DNA of 42,607 nt from a virus. The notes under the pieces were generated by a model. That model ran no database searches, had not been told where the DNA came from, and saw nothing but the letters and a program-made list of their open reading frames with translations. The DNA is taken from positions 1 to 42,607 of the IMG/VR virus record IMGVR_UViG_3300031692_000120, one strand, 5' to 3'. The translations under genes and the position numbers were made by a program. Shown here in pieces: positions 13,160 to 20,291 of the stretch; the first letter of the stretch is position 1, and the number at the start of each line of letters is the position of its first letter.

Positions 13160-14339
13160 ATATTTCCTTTTCTGGCAGCGTTTCAAAATCATGGGCGATA
13201 TCAAGGACTCCTTCCGGAATTGATTCCTCCTTTATCTTTGCCCCTTCTTCGATTTTATCAGGCAGAGTGGAAAGTTTCATAATCGATTCACTTCTCACAT
13301 TCTCACGCGGAATATGTGCCATTATCAATTTTACTTCTGTGGCGCCGGCATCAAGGTACTGTTTTTTAATCTCATCAAGGTTGATCGAAAACTTATCATC
13401 CTGGAACATGCTGAGTTCAATTTTTATTGAGGCTCCTTTAACGGATTCGTCGATGATAGGGTCAAAGTTTTCTTTTGTAAGATTTGCTTTCACTGTTACC
13501 AGTTTCTTGGCAGGAGTTTTTATAAACCTCGATTGGATATCCCACTTATTAAAGGATGGTTCGAGAGTTCCCCTAGGTTTATTTATATTGTGGATATAAA
13601 ATCCTTTATCCTCTTTTTCGCCAAAGTTATTTGCAAAGAGGGACCCAGCATAAAAAATATTATCGATCTGCTGCGCATTATGGATGTGCCCCAAGCAAAC
13701 AAGGTCAAAGTTACCTAAAGCAAGTTGGTCCTTACTGATTTCAATATCTCTCCCAACCATGATCTGGGTGTCCGAAATCGATGCTCCTCGAACTGAGAAA
13801 TGACCGATCAAGATGTGGGGGCATTTATATTCTGAGGCGGTGGCCCCGAATCCTGCGAATATAGGTGTTAATGCCTGAGCTATTTCATCATTTGTGCCCT
13901 GCATCCATTTCTTTGTTGGGGTAGGCATCATAGAAATGATGGCATCGGGAAAATGATCGATACAATCGGCTCCGAGGAAATCTAAAAGAGGATATAATTG
14001 GCCTTCCATTAGAGCAAGTTGTTCTGGTATTGAAGATACAATCACATTATGCTCAAAGGCCGAGGCATAGATAAGGGATTCCGTAGCAGTGCCCTCATGT
14101 GTCGGGGTCCCTGTGACTATACTGACAGGGGCAATTTCTGATAAGATATGAATCTTTTCAAAAACCAATTTACAGGTCTCAGATTCAAGCTTAATGTCAC
14201 GGCTGTTAAAGATATCGCCTGCAATAATGATCAGGTCTGGATTTTCTTCTTTTGCTGTGGCGAGGAGAAAGGTTGAGCATTTCTTGAATTCGTCCAAATT
14301 AGCGTCGGCATGCCAGTCTGAAGTTTGTAGACATTTCAT
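13101..14339 (-). CDS. sbcD: SbcD/gp47-like nuclease subunit
   Basis: The 412-residue protein has the Mre11-type metallophosphoesterase motifs in order: SDWHAD (about 7-12), IIIAGDIFN, a GTPTHEG version of the usual GNHD/E motif, HILIGHFSV and CLGHIHNA. It would bind two manganese ions and supply the exo/endonuclease activity of the SbcCD-like complex. The start codon directly abuts the stop of a small membrane-protein gene. The altered third motif (GTPTHE) keeps the catalytic His, as in other phage relatives. Confidence 0.9.
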   Translation of the reverse strand: MKCLQTSDWHADANLDEFKKCSTFLLATAKEENPDLIIIAGDIFNSRDIKLESETCKLVFEKIHILSEIAPVSIVTGTPTHEGTATESLIYASAFEHNVIVSSIPEQLALMEGQLYPLLDFLGADCIDHFPDAIISMMPTPTKKWMQGTNDEIAQALTPIFAGFGATASEYKCPHILIGHFSVRGASISDTQIMVGRDIEISKDQLALGNFDLVCLGHIHNAQQIDNIFYAGSLFANNFGEKEDKGFYIHNINKPRGTLEPSFNKWDIQSRFIKTPAKKLVTVKANLTKENFDPIIDESVKGASIKIELSMFQDDKFSINLDEIKKQYLDAGATEVKLIMAHIPRENVRSESIMKLSTLPDKIEEGAKIKEESIPEGVLDIAHDFETLPEKEIYGKVTSGDYDRPGPGVSAS

Positions 14340-14486
14340 TTATAAATCCTCCCATGGTTTAGTTTCTTCATTTTTATCAAAACTCTGATGCCCCCAATAG
14401 GCACAAATACCGACAATAATTAATAAAATAATTCCCATAAATAACTTCTGATGATGGCTGATAAAAATCATTATTTGATATATCAT
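14340..14486 (-). CDS. Small single-TM protein, 48 aa
   Basis: ATG 14486 follows AAGGAGGGTGAT. The peptide (start MIYQIMIFISHHQKLFMGII) has one clear membrane span (LFMGIILLIIVGICAYWG) and a charged tail ending KPWEDL. Its stop is immediately followed by the ATG of the SbcD-like gene, which is strong evidence of a translated, coupled gene. Function unknown; it could tether or regulate at the membrane. Confidence 0.65.
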   Translation of the reverse strand: MIYQIMIFISHHQKLFMGIILLIIVGICAYWGHQSFDKNEETKPWEDL

Positions 14487-14496
14487 ATCACCCTCC

Positions 14497-15522
14497 TTAA
14501 AATGGGATTTCATCGCTAATTAATTTTTTATTAAGCTGCCTGAACGCATAAAGCCTTTTATCGGTTATATTGTCAGGGAAAGTCATATCTTTCAAAGTAA
14601 CCTTAACTTTATCTGCAAGAGTTTTTAATGCGATATCCTGAGTTTCCTTATCAGCATTAATGAAATCAAATTCGGCACTGCTTAATTCTTCTTCCTGTTC
14701 GGGCATATCATCATCAACCGGTGTCAAATTTGGATCATTATCGGGGTCAAATGGTTCCATCGCTTTAGGTGCCGGGATAGAAAAGTTTTGTGGTGATGGA
14801 AGTGACGGAGTATTGTTCACCCCGTATACTCCCAGGGCTGCCTGGATCTTCATTCCCAGGACCATCTGTTTAACCATCGGATCTTTAAAATCCATGTAGA
14901 TGGTAAATTTGAGAACAAGGAAGGGTTTTTTGAGTTCCGCCAATGTGTATTCATTTTTGATATTGAATATTTTCCGGATGACTCTATTTTTTGCCCCAGT
15001 CTCTGTAAGCTTCAAAAGATGTTGGCGTTTGGCTCGATAATCTCTATTAACACAATAATCAATGTAACTCTGATCTTTTCCATCCTTTTTTGCCTTTTCA
15101 GTGTATTGGTCGATGAGATCATCTTTTATATCTGCAAGATTCAATGGATAATATCCTGATTCCTGGTGAATATTTCCTGCTGAATTAACCACTCCGCCCA
15201 CCGCCCTAAATATCTGTGTGCCGTCCTGATCCTTTGCGTATCCAGTGAAATCATTATTCCATTTTAATTCGCCGGCAATAGCGATTCGGTTCAGAGCTGC
15301 GGCATGAAGACGAAACTTAGTACTTCCTGCACCTTTATAAATATCTTTTGAGCCGTCTGCTGTATCAATTTCAACTTTTTCCAGGCAAGGGACAAATAGA
15401 CTTTCAGGCGTTGGCGAGATAGGAAAAGATGGTAATAATAAATTCCATCCATCTTTTTTTGCGGTTTCAATTTGAGTATGAACCGCATCAAAAATATTTT
15501 GCTGTTCTGTCTTTTCAAACAT
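14497..15522 (-). CDS. Recombination-associated protein, possible annealing protein
   Basis: ATG 15522 has GGAGG five bases upstream and gives 341 residues. The middle contains KFRLHAAALNRIAIAGELKW and KLTETGAKNRVIRKIFNIK, a basic helical block like that of phage single-strand annealing and RecT-like proteins, followed by an acidic C-terminal tail (DPDNDPNLTPVDDDMPEQEE) typical of proteins that contact partner replication factors. It is the first protein-coding gene of size in the early operon and sits beside SbcCD-like genes, the usual neighbourhood for an annealase. I cannot name the family with certainty; the RecT-like role is inferred. Confidence 0.6.
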   Translation of the reverse strand: MFEKTEQQNIFDAVHTQIETAKKDGWNLLLPSFPISPTPESLFVPCLEKVEIDTADGSKDIYKGAGSTKFRLHAAALNRIAIAGELKWNNDFTGYAKDQDGTQIFRAVGGVVNSAGNIHQESGYYPLNLADIKDDLIDQYTEKAKKDGKDQSYIDYCVNRDYRAKRQHLLKLTETGAKNRVIRKIFNIKNEYTLAELKKPFLVLKFTIYMDFKDPMVKQMVLGMKIQAALGVYGVNNTPSLPSPQNFSIPAPKAMEPFDPDNDPNLTPVDDDMPEQEEELSSAEFDFINADKETQDIALKTLADKVKVTLKDMTFPDNITDKRLYAFRQLNKKLISDEIPF

Positions 15523-15550
15523 AATTGCCTCCATAAAATTTAAGGTGAAA

Positions 15551-15581
15551 GGTGGGATAATCCCTCCCGAATTATCCCACC
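15551..15581 (-). promoter_or_regulatory. 11-bp perfect hairpin in the early operon leader
   Basis: GGTGGGATAAT (15551-15561) is exactly complementary to ATTATCCCACC (15571-15581) with a 9-nt loop. On the minus strand it lies about 30 bases upstream of the recombination gene and is followed by only a short T-run. It could be a weak attenuator, an mRNA-stabilising stem or a protein-binding site. Confidence 0.6.
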
Positions 15582-15666
15582 CATTGAACTTGTTCCAAAA
15601 CGAGATAACCGCTCATCGGGGAATCGATCTTTATTGCGAGCCTAAACGTCGGGAACAAGTATAATT

Positions 15667-15747
15667 TTAGATGTAACTGAGAACATAAATCATTGCGATC
15701 AAGAAACCGATTGTAAACCAGATTTGATTTTTAATTCGTTTATCCAT
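15667..15747 (-). CDS. Small membrane peptide, 26 aa
   Basis: ATG 15747 follows GGAGGTTTC. The frame encodes a basic start (MDKRIKNQIW) and one hydrophobic segment (FTIGFLIAMIYVLSYI) up to the stop. It sits in the 330-bp leader between the tRNA and the recombination gene. The ribosome site is excellent, so a real mini-protein is likely; function unknown. Confidence 0.5.
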   Translation of the reverse strand: MDKRIKNQIWFTIGFLIAMIYVLSYI

Positions 15748-15867
15748 GAAACCTCCATTTCGTAGGGCGGGCGCCGTACTCACTCAAACGCCCGTCCTGG
15801 TGCCAGCGAACCCCGATGTTATCAGATTCGACAATTGGTCAGGCATTACACGCTGACGTACTAATTG

Positions 15868-15943
15868 TGGTTGCGGGAACCGGATTCGAACCGGTGATGT
15901 CGAGATATGAGCCCGATGCCTTTGACCGCTAGGCGATCCCGCG
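15868..15943 (-). tRNA. tRNA-Met(CAT), initiator-like
   Basis: The 76-nt minus-strand sequence folds as a complete cloverleaf with encoded CCA. Acceptor CGCGGGA/TCCCGCA has six pairs and a C1-A72 mismatch, the key mark of bacterial initiator tRNA. D arm is GCCT/AGGC. The anticodon arm TCGGG-CTCATAT-CTCGA carries CAT. The T arm ACCGG-TTCGAAT-CCGGT is perfect. The three G-C pairs of the initiator anticodon stem are nearly kept (GGG against CTC, one G-T), while the usual A11-U24 is replaced by C11-G24. It is probably an initiator tRNA variant; tRNA-Ile2 is less likely because of C1-A72. It is the first gene of the leftward early operon. Confidence 0.95.
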
Positions 15944-15953
15944 TTAAGCCTCC

Positions 15954-15977
15954 CTTACCGGTCCCGGCGCCGGTAAG
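15954..15977 (-). promoter_or_regulatory. GC-rich hairpin just upstream of the tRNA
   Basis: CTTACCGG (15954-15961) pairs with CCGGTAAG (15970-15977) around an 8-nt loop. On the minus strand it lies ten bases before the tRNA 5' end, with no T-run. It may help tRNA processing or pause early transcription. Confidence 0.5.
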
Positions 15978-16041
15978 AGTGGTAAGACAATAAACTAGTT
16001 ATTATTACTTCGCCTTTACCATCCGGGAATGATGGTTAAGA

Positions 16042-16070
16042 ATTATTTCATACCTGATATCTGTTGTCAA
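16042..16070 (-). promoter_or_regulatory. Leftward early promoter
   Basis: On the minus strand TTGACA (complement of 16065-16070), a 17-bp spacer and AATAAT (complement of 16042-16047) form a good sigma-70-type promoter. It would drive the tRNA and the whole early operon. Its -35 box lies in the inverted repeat shared with the rightward promoter. Confidence 0.65.
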
Positions 16071-16091
16071 GATAAAATTTCATACTTGACA
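16065..16091. promoter_or_regulatory. Operator: TGTCAAG inverted repeat between divergent promoters
   Basis: TGTCAAG (16065-16071) and CTTGACA (16085-16091) are perfect inverted half-sites 13 bp apart, and each contains one of the two divergent -35 boxes. A repressor bound here would shut both promoters. The adjacent Cro-like protein or the XRE protein at 8293 are the natural candidates. A partial third TGTCA lies at 16116. Confidence 0.6.
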
Positions 16092-16115
16092 TATTTTTTT
16101 TTATATGCAAATATT
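16086..16115 (+). promoter_or_regulatory. Rightward promoter giving a leaderless regulator mRNA
   Basis: TTGACA at 16086-16091 is a consensus -35; 18 bp on, AATATT (16110-16115) could serve as -10. Transcription would then start at or beside the ATG at 16123. No ribosome site precedes that ATG, which is consistent with a leaderless message. Confidence 0.5.
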
Positions 16116-16122
16116 TGTCACC

Positions 16123-16305
16123 ATGAAATTTAAAAAATACCTACATCTAATAAAAAAGAAGCCTACGGCCTGGGCGAGAGAAAAGAAATTATCTCCGGCT
16201 ACTATCTGGAGAGCATATAAAGAAAAAGGTTTTCCAGATCCTAGCACTATTCGGGCAATTGAGGAAGCGAGCGCCGGTGCTGTTAAGCCAGAAGACTGGT
16301 ATTAA
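16123..16305 (+). CDS. Cro-like HTH regulator
   Basis: The 60-residue protein (start MKFKKYLHLIKKKPTAWARE) has a short HTH: a first helix with TAWAREKKLS, then PATIWRAYKEKGFPDPSTI as turn and recognition helix, and a closing IRAIEEAS helix. It resembles small phage Cro-type repressors. I choose ATG 16123 over 16105 because the protein then starts at the domain and the start matches the predicted transcription start. It stands beside divergent promoters with an inverted-repeat operator, so it probably represses one or both. Neither possible start has a Shine-Dalgarno. Confidence 0.7.
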   Translation: MKFKKYLHLIKKKPTAWAREKKLSPATIWRAYKEKGFPDPSTIRAIEEASAGAVKPEDWY

Positions 16306-16384
16306 GCTTTCCCTGTATTCCGGTAGTCCATTCAATCCTCCTGGGTTATACGACCCCGGGCAGAAGTTTGTTAAGGAATAGCAA

Positions 16385-16726
16385 ATGTCGCATGAATCAA
16401 AGGTTATAAAAAATTTATACAGGAAAATACCGACTTTTAAATGTAAGCCCGGTTGTCACGGCTGTTGCGGTCCTATACCGTTTTCTCAGTGGGAATGGAA
16501 TAGAATAAAGGATAAACGGGAACATAGATCTCTTCTACATTGCCCTTATGAGTCAGAACAAGGCTGCGATATATATGAAACCAGGCCTTATATGTGCAGA
16601 CTATTTGGAACTGTTAACGATCCAAAGTTAATATGTCCCCACGGATGCGGGCCGGCAGTAAAACTTACAGCACAGCAGGCTGATAAAATGACTAGGGAAT
16701 ATATCTCGGTGATGCAGAATGAATAA
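16385..16726 (+). CDS. YkgJ-family cysteine cluster protein
   Basis: The 113-residue protein has the YkgJ pattern: CKPGCHGCCGPIP near residues 19-31, then CPYESEQGCDIYETRPYMCR and a final CPHGCGP. The eight conserved cysteines are thought to bind zinc or an iron-sulphur cluster. Such proteins are frequent in phage early regions and have no firm function. AAGGAATAG precedes the ATG. It is the first gene after the Cro-like regulator and likely shares its transcript. Confidence 0.85.
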   Translation: MSHESKVIKNLYRKIPTFKCKPGCHGCCGPIPFSQWEWNRIKDKREHRSLLHCPYESEQGCDIYETRPYMCRLFGTVNDPKLICPHGCGPAVKLTAQQADKMTREYISVMQNE

Positions 16727-16758
16727 TATTTATAAAATAATCAAATAATATTTTTTTA

Positions 16759-16787
16759 TTGACGCATGGTAGAAATTATAATAAAAT
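16759..16787 (+). promoter_or_regulatory. Promoter for the replication operon
   Basis: TTGACG (16759-16764), a 17-bp spacer and TAAAAT (16782-16787) form a sigma-70-type promoter in the gap after the YkgJ gene. The transcript would start about 16795, precisely at the beginning of a long interleaved pairing element. Confidence 0.6.
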
Positions 16788-16794
16788 ACGCAAA

Positions 16795-16907
16795 TGCAAG
16801 AATACAAATATCATTATAATTTCAAAAATAGATTACTGGCTTCCAGGGGCACACCTTGGTATTTGTGTTCTTGCAGACCTTTTCCCTTGGCCTTGGAAGT
16901 CAGTAAT
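16795..16907 (+). ncRNA. Structured leader: two long interleaved helices
   Basis: TGCAAGAATACAAATA (16795-16810) can pair over 16 bp (one G-U) with 16860-16875. A second segment, ATTACTGGCTTCCAGGG (16832-16848), can pair over 17 bp (two G-U) with 16891-16907. The order is A5'-B5'-A3'-B3', so the helices cross: they form either a large pseudoknot or two mutually exclusive folds. No T-run follows. The element fills the 130-base gap between a promoter and the first replication gene. It may be a regulatory RNA switch or, at DNA level, part of an origin. It matches no riboswitch class that I know. Confidence 0.65.
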
Positions 16908-16926
16908 GTGTATTTGAGGTGCTATT

Positions 16927-17064
16927 ATGAAGCCTATCCAAGAAATTAAAAGAAAAATAGAACTACTTGAACAAGCAATAAAATTATCGAAGGATGCTTA
17001 TCAAAAAGCCATGTGGAGAATTATGATTCAGGATCTTGAGTGGAACCTTGAAAATGAAAACTGA
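16927..17064 (+). CDS. Small helical protein before DnaB, 45 aa
   Basis: ATG 16927 follows GAGGTGC. The charged helical peptide (start MKPIQEIKRKIELLEQAIKL) ends ENEN, and its TGA overlaps the DnaB start region by 11 bases. It could be a coupling gene or a small helicase partner. It has the best ribosome site in the operon head, whereas DnaB has a weak one, so DnaB translation may depend on it. Confidence 0.6.
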   Translation: MKPIQEIKRKIELLEQAIKLSKDAYQKAMWRIMIQDLEWNLENEN

Positions 17065-18388
17065 TTCAATAAGGATACCTCCTCACAATATAGAAGCTGA
17101 ACAGTCAATTCTTGGAGGAATTTTTGTCAATAACCATGCCATGGATCAGGTTATGGATATTCTCACGCCTGAATGTTTTTATCGTGAAAGTCATAACATA
17201 ATTTTTCAAGGTATGATTGATTTATATAAAAAGAATGAAATTATTGATCTTATTACCTTACCCGCATACTTAATGCAAAAAAACTTGATTGAAAAAACGG
17301 GCGGCCAAGAATATATGATTTCGCTTACTGAGGCAGTTTCTACCTCTGCAGGTATTGAATATCATGCTGAAATAGTCAGGGATAAATATGTAAGGCGTGA
17401 ATTATTAGGAAACTGTTCAACTATATGCGAATCTTGTTTGCAAAATTGGCAAAGTACAGAGGAATTACTTGAAGTTGCTGAAAATGCAATATTTAATCTT
17501 GCTGAAAAAAAAATAAAAACTGATTTTATACATATTTTAGAATGCGTTAATGATAGATATAAACACTTAGAATCAATATCTGTGTCGGACAGTAAGATTA
17601 CTGGGGTGACTACAGGCTTTATTGATTTAGATCAATATACGGCTGGATTTCAACCTTCAGATTTAATTATTATTGCTGGCCGGCCAAGTATGGGCAAGAC
17701 GGCCTTTGCCCTTAATATCGGATATAATGCAGCACGAAGGACAAAAAAGGGTATTGCTGTATTTTCTCTTGAGATGTCAAAGGATAAACTAACCGACCGA
17801 ACACTGGCAAACTTTGCAAAAATTGACTCCAACGAACTAAGAACTGGAAATTTGAGTGATCAGGACTGGACAACATTAAAAAATGCTGCAGGTGAAATAT
17901 CAGACCTTAATATTTTTATTGATGACTCAAGCACATTAAGCGTTTTAGATATGAAGGCAAAATGTAGAAGATTATTTAAAAAGCATGATATCTGCATGAT
18001 AATTATTGACTATCTCCAACTTATACAAGGCAGAAAAAATGCAGAAAGTAGACAAGTTCAGGTTTCAGAGATTTCTCGGGGATTAAAAGGACTTGCTAAA
18101 GACTTAAATGTGCCAGTGGTTGCATTGGCACAACTTAATCGTAAAGTCGAAGATAGAAACGATAAGAGGCCAAATTTAGCGGATTTAAAAGAATCAGGAG
18201 CAATTGAACAGGATGCCGATGTTGTAGCCTTTATTTATAGGGATGAAGTTTATAATCCGATAACAGATGAAAATAGAAATATAGCTGAAATAATCATTTC
18301 TAAGAATAGAGATGGTGCAACCGGGTTTATTAGACTTACATTCCAAAAAAAATATTCTCTATTTTTAAACTATATCAAGATGAGATGA
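17054..18388 (+). CDS. dnaB: Replicative DNA helicase DnaB
   Basis: I choose ATG 17054 (MKTDSIRIPPHNIEAEQSIL), whose start matches DnaB proteins; the upstream TTG frame has no support. The 444-residue protein has the N-terminal primase-contact domain (about 1-150) and a RecA-like core: Walker A AGRPSMGKTAF at about 207-217, Walker B IIIDYLQLI, AQLNRKVEDR and a final arginine-rich KNRDGATG region. It would unwind the phage replication fork as a hexamer. The downstream O/DnaD-like protein may load it. No DnaC-like loader is evident. Confidence 0.95.
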   Translation: MKTDSIRIPPHNIEAEQSILGGIFVNNHAMDQVMDILTPECFYRESHNIIFQGMIDLYKKNEIIDLITLPAYLMQKNLIEKTGGQEYMISLTEAVSTSAGIEYHAEIVRDKYVRRELLGNCSTICESCLQNWQSTEELLEVAENAIFNLAEKKIKTDFIHILECVNDRYKHLESISVSDSKITGVTTGFIDLDQYTAGFQPSDLIIIAGRPSMGKTAFALNIGYNAARRTKKGIAVFSLEMSKDKLTDRTLANFAKIDSNELRTGNLSDQDWTTLKNAAGEISDLNIFIDDSSTLSVLDMKAKCRRLFKKHDICMIIIDYLQLIQGRKNAESRQVQVSEISRGLKGLAKDLNVPVVALAQLNRKVEDRNDKRPNLADLKESGAIEQDADVVAFIYRDEVYNPITDENRNIAEIIISKNRDGATGFIRLTFQKKYSLFLNYIKMR

Positions 18389-18392
18389 TGTC

Positions 18393-18791
18393 GTGAAAGA
18401 ATACAATCCTGGAGCTGTAGATAATTATTTTTATACTTGTGATATGTGTGAAATTAATGATGGAAGACCGAGTATTGTATTTAAATCTCTTCCCAAAAGA
18501 AAAGGCCATTTTGCTATTTGTTTATCCTGCCTTTCAAGTTTATATATTCAATATCTTTCTCCAATAGATAAAGCAGATGAAAAAATATTTATTAAAAGGC
18601 ATACGATATCTGAACGACAAAGAAATAATATATTTAAAAGAGATAAATATAAATGTGTGAAATGTGGAAATTCTAAAAATTTAACAATAGATCACATTAT
18701 CCCTTTTTGTAGAGGAGGAAAAACAGAAAATAAAAATCTTCAAACTTTGTGTCAAAAATGTAATTCAAAAAAAGGTGCAAAAATTGAATGA
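18393..18791 (+). CDS. McrA-type HNH endonuclease
   Basis: The 132-residue protein begins at GTG 18393, since the nearby ATGs run into a stop. Its C-terminal half is a complete HNH domain: KYKCVKCG, then LTIDHIIPFCRGGKTENKN and TLCQKCNSKKG, with both zinc-knuckle pairs and the catalytic DH. The N-terminal half has a separate CDMC...CLSC knuckle. It is inserted between DnaB and the replication initiator, a common spot for free-standing homing nucleases. Its end overlaps the next gene's start region. Confidence 0.88.
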   Translation: MKEYNPGAVDNYFYTCDMCEINDGRPSIVFKSLPKRKGHFAICLSCLSSLYIQYLSPIDKADEKIFIKRHTISERQRNNIFKRDKYKCVKCGNSKNLTIDHIIPFCRGGKTENKNLQTLCQKCNSKKGAKIE

Positions 18792-19575
18792 TAGAATTTT
18801 TTATGGAGCCACGATCTGGGCACGCCAAACTATTACGTCAGCGATTTTTTTTTATAAACCTGATAAATGGTTCAAAATATGGTTCTTCATCGTTAATAGA
18901 GTAAACCATTCAGATACAAAGCTCTTTCCGAGAGGTTCTAACTTAATGACATATGCTGAAATTTCCGAACATACAAAAGCTACAAAACACCAAATTGATA
19001 TGTTTATGCGTTGGGCAAAAAAAGAGCAAATGTTAACGACACAAAAAACGACACGAGGAATGATAGTAACTATTTGTAATTATAATTATTTTCAAGATTT
19101 AGATAATTATAAAAACGGTACAGAAAACGAATTGCGACCGAAACGCAACCGAAATGGAAACGACACTATAAACAAGAATGATAATAATGGTAAGAATGAA
19201 AAGAAAGACACTATTACAAAAGAAAGAGTTTATTCTGATGATTTTGAATCTTTTTGGAAAAAATGTAATTGGAATTCTAAAGGAAGTAAATCGTCTGCAT
19301 ATGATCAATGGAAAAAATATAAAAAAGAAATACCTCCAATTCTTGATCTACTCAACATAGTTCAATGTCAGATAAATAATAAAATTAAAAAAGATAGAAA
19401 CAAAGAATTTTGTCCTGAATTTCCTCATGTAGAAAGATGGATAAAAAAGAAAAGATGGGAAGATGAAATAGATAACACATTTAAAAGTAATAATGGGATT
19501 GGCCGGTGTCCTAAATGCAAAAGGAATAATATTGAATTGTTAGAAAACGGATTTTGTAAAGATTGCAGTAAATAA
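18784..19575 (+). CDS. Replication initiator, DnaD/O-like
   Basis: No ATG is available. TTG 18784 lies eight bases after AAAAAGG, although GTG 18775 is possible. The ~263-residue protein has an N-terminal winged-helix region (MTYAEISEHTKATKHQIDMF), a polar asparagine/lysine linker, a C-terminal helical region with FESFWKKCNWNSKGSKSSAY typical of phage replisome-organiser proteins, and a final zinc ribbon (CPKCKRNN...CKDC). Such proteins bind the phage origin and recruit DnaB. The position right after DnaB supports this. Lysine/asparagine use is much higher than in neighbours. Confidence 0.75.
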   Translation: MNDRIFYGATIWARQTITSAIFFYKPDKWFKIWFFIVNRVNHSDTKLFPRGSNLMTYAEISEHTKATKHQIDMFMRWAKKEQMLTTQKTTRGMIVTICNYNYFQDLDNYKNGTENELRPKRNRNGNDTINKNDNNGKNEKKDTITKERVYSDDFESFWKKCNWNSKGSKSSAYDQWKKYKKEIPPILDLLNIVQCQINNKIKKDRNKEFCPEFPHVERWIKKKRWEDEIDNTFKSNNGIGRCPKCKRNNIELLENGFCKDCSK

Positions 19576-19591
19576 TTACATCTGGGGAGCT

Positions 19592-20074
19592 ATGCTAAAA
19601 TTTAACACAGAAGAAGAGGCCCTGGCTTGGGCAGACAGGTTCGCTCACAAGCCAGGTATAAAATCGCATATTAAAAAATCAGTGTCGAAACAATTAATTC
19701 CATCAGAAGCTGAAGAGCAGCGCTCCCTTATTTATTGGTGTGAGGTAATGAAATATCAATATCCTGATCTTGATTTAATATTCGCGGTGCCTAACGGGGA
19801 TCTTAGAGATAAAAAGACAGCCGCGCTCCTCTCTTCAGAAGGAGTTAAAAGTGGAGTTCCGGACCTGATATTACCAGTTCCCCGTGGAACATATCACGGC
19901 TTATACATAGAAATGAAACGAAGTGATGGAGGCTCCGGAACTTCTAAAAACCAGGACAAATGGATCGAACGGTTACAGAAACATATATACTGTGTAAAAG
20001 TATGCTGGGGTTTTGAAAAGGCTAAGACTGTCATTACCTGGTATTATTCATTAGGTGAATATCATGCGGATTGA
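19592..20074 (+). CDS. VRR-NUC domain nuclease
   Basis: The 160-residue protein has the VRR-NUC layout: an early EAEEQRSLIYWCE with the catalytic Glu, AVPNGDLRDKKTAALLSSEG, GVKSGVPDLILP with the catalytic Asp, and LYIEMKRSDGG with the ExK pair. Stand-alone VRR-NUC proteins of phages are thought to act as structure-specific nucleases, for example Holliday-junction resolvases. A replication/recombination role fits its place in the operon. CTGGGGAGC precedes the ATG. Confidence 0.9.
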   Translation: MLKFNTEEEALAWADRFAHKPGIKSHIKKSVSKQLIPSEAEEQRSLIYWCEVMKYQYPDLDLIFAVPNGDLRDKKTAALLSSEGVKSGVPDLILPVPRGTYHGLYIEMKRSDGGSGTSKNQDKWIERLQKHIYCVKVCWGFEKAKTVITWYYSLGEYHAD

Positions 20075-20291
20075 CAATGATATATTAACAAAACTGTTTA
20101 ACATCGTGCAACCATATCTCAGGGTTTGTGCTTCAGACGATTGTAAAACTATATACCTTCAATTTTCCAAGAGAAAAAGGAAATATTGTTGTAATAGATG
20201 CGCATCAAAAGATATCCATGATCGACGCAGACAAAAGCAAAAAATAGAAAAATATGTCAATGATGTTTGGGGTAAAGATGGACGGGTTTAA
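20064..20291 (+). CDS. Small zinc-finger protein (CGNR-like)
   Basis: ATG 20064 (MRIDNDILTKLFN), with TAGGTGAAT upstream, gives 75 residues. The centre reads VCASDDCKTIYLQFSKRKRK then CCNRCASKD and a basic RRRQKQK tail, which resembles the zinc finger of CGNR proteins: two Cys pairs with an intervening basic stretch and a following basic helix. DNA binding is therefore likely. It overlaps the end of the VRR-NUC gene and the start of the methyltransferase gene, so the three are coupled. Confidence 0.7.
   Translation: MRIDNDILTKLFNIVQPYLRVCASDDCKTIYLQFSKRKRKYCCNRCASKDIHDRRRQKQKIEKYVNDVWGKDGRV

Noticed and set aside
15760-15860. Possible second tRNA near the CAT tRNA (fragment GGTTCGCTGGCACCA on the minus strand)
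   Set aside because: No acceptor partner, D arm or anticodon arm could be built, so a full cloverleaf is not supported.
16759-16782. TTGACG with TATAAT at 16777-16782 as a promoter
   Set aside because: The spacer is only 12 bp; TAAAAT at 16782-16787 gives a proper 17-bp spacing.
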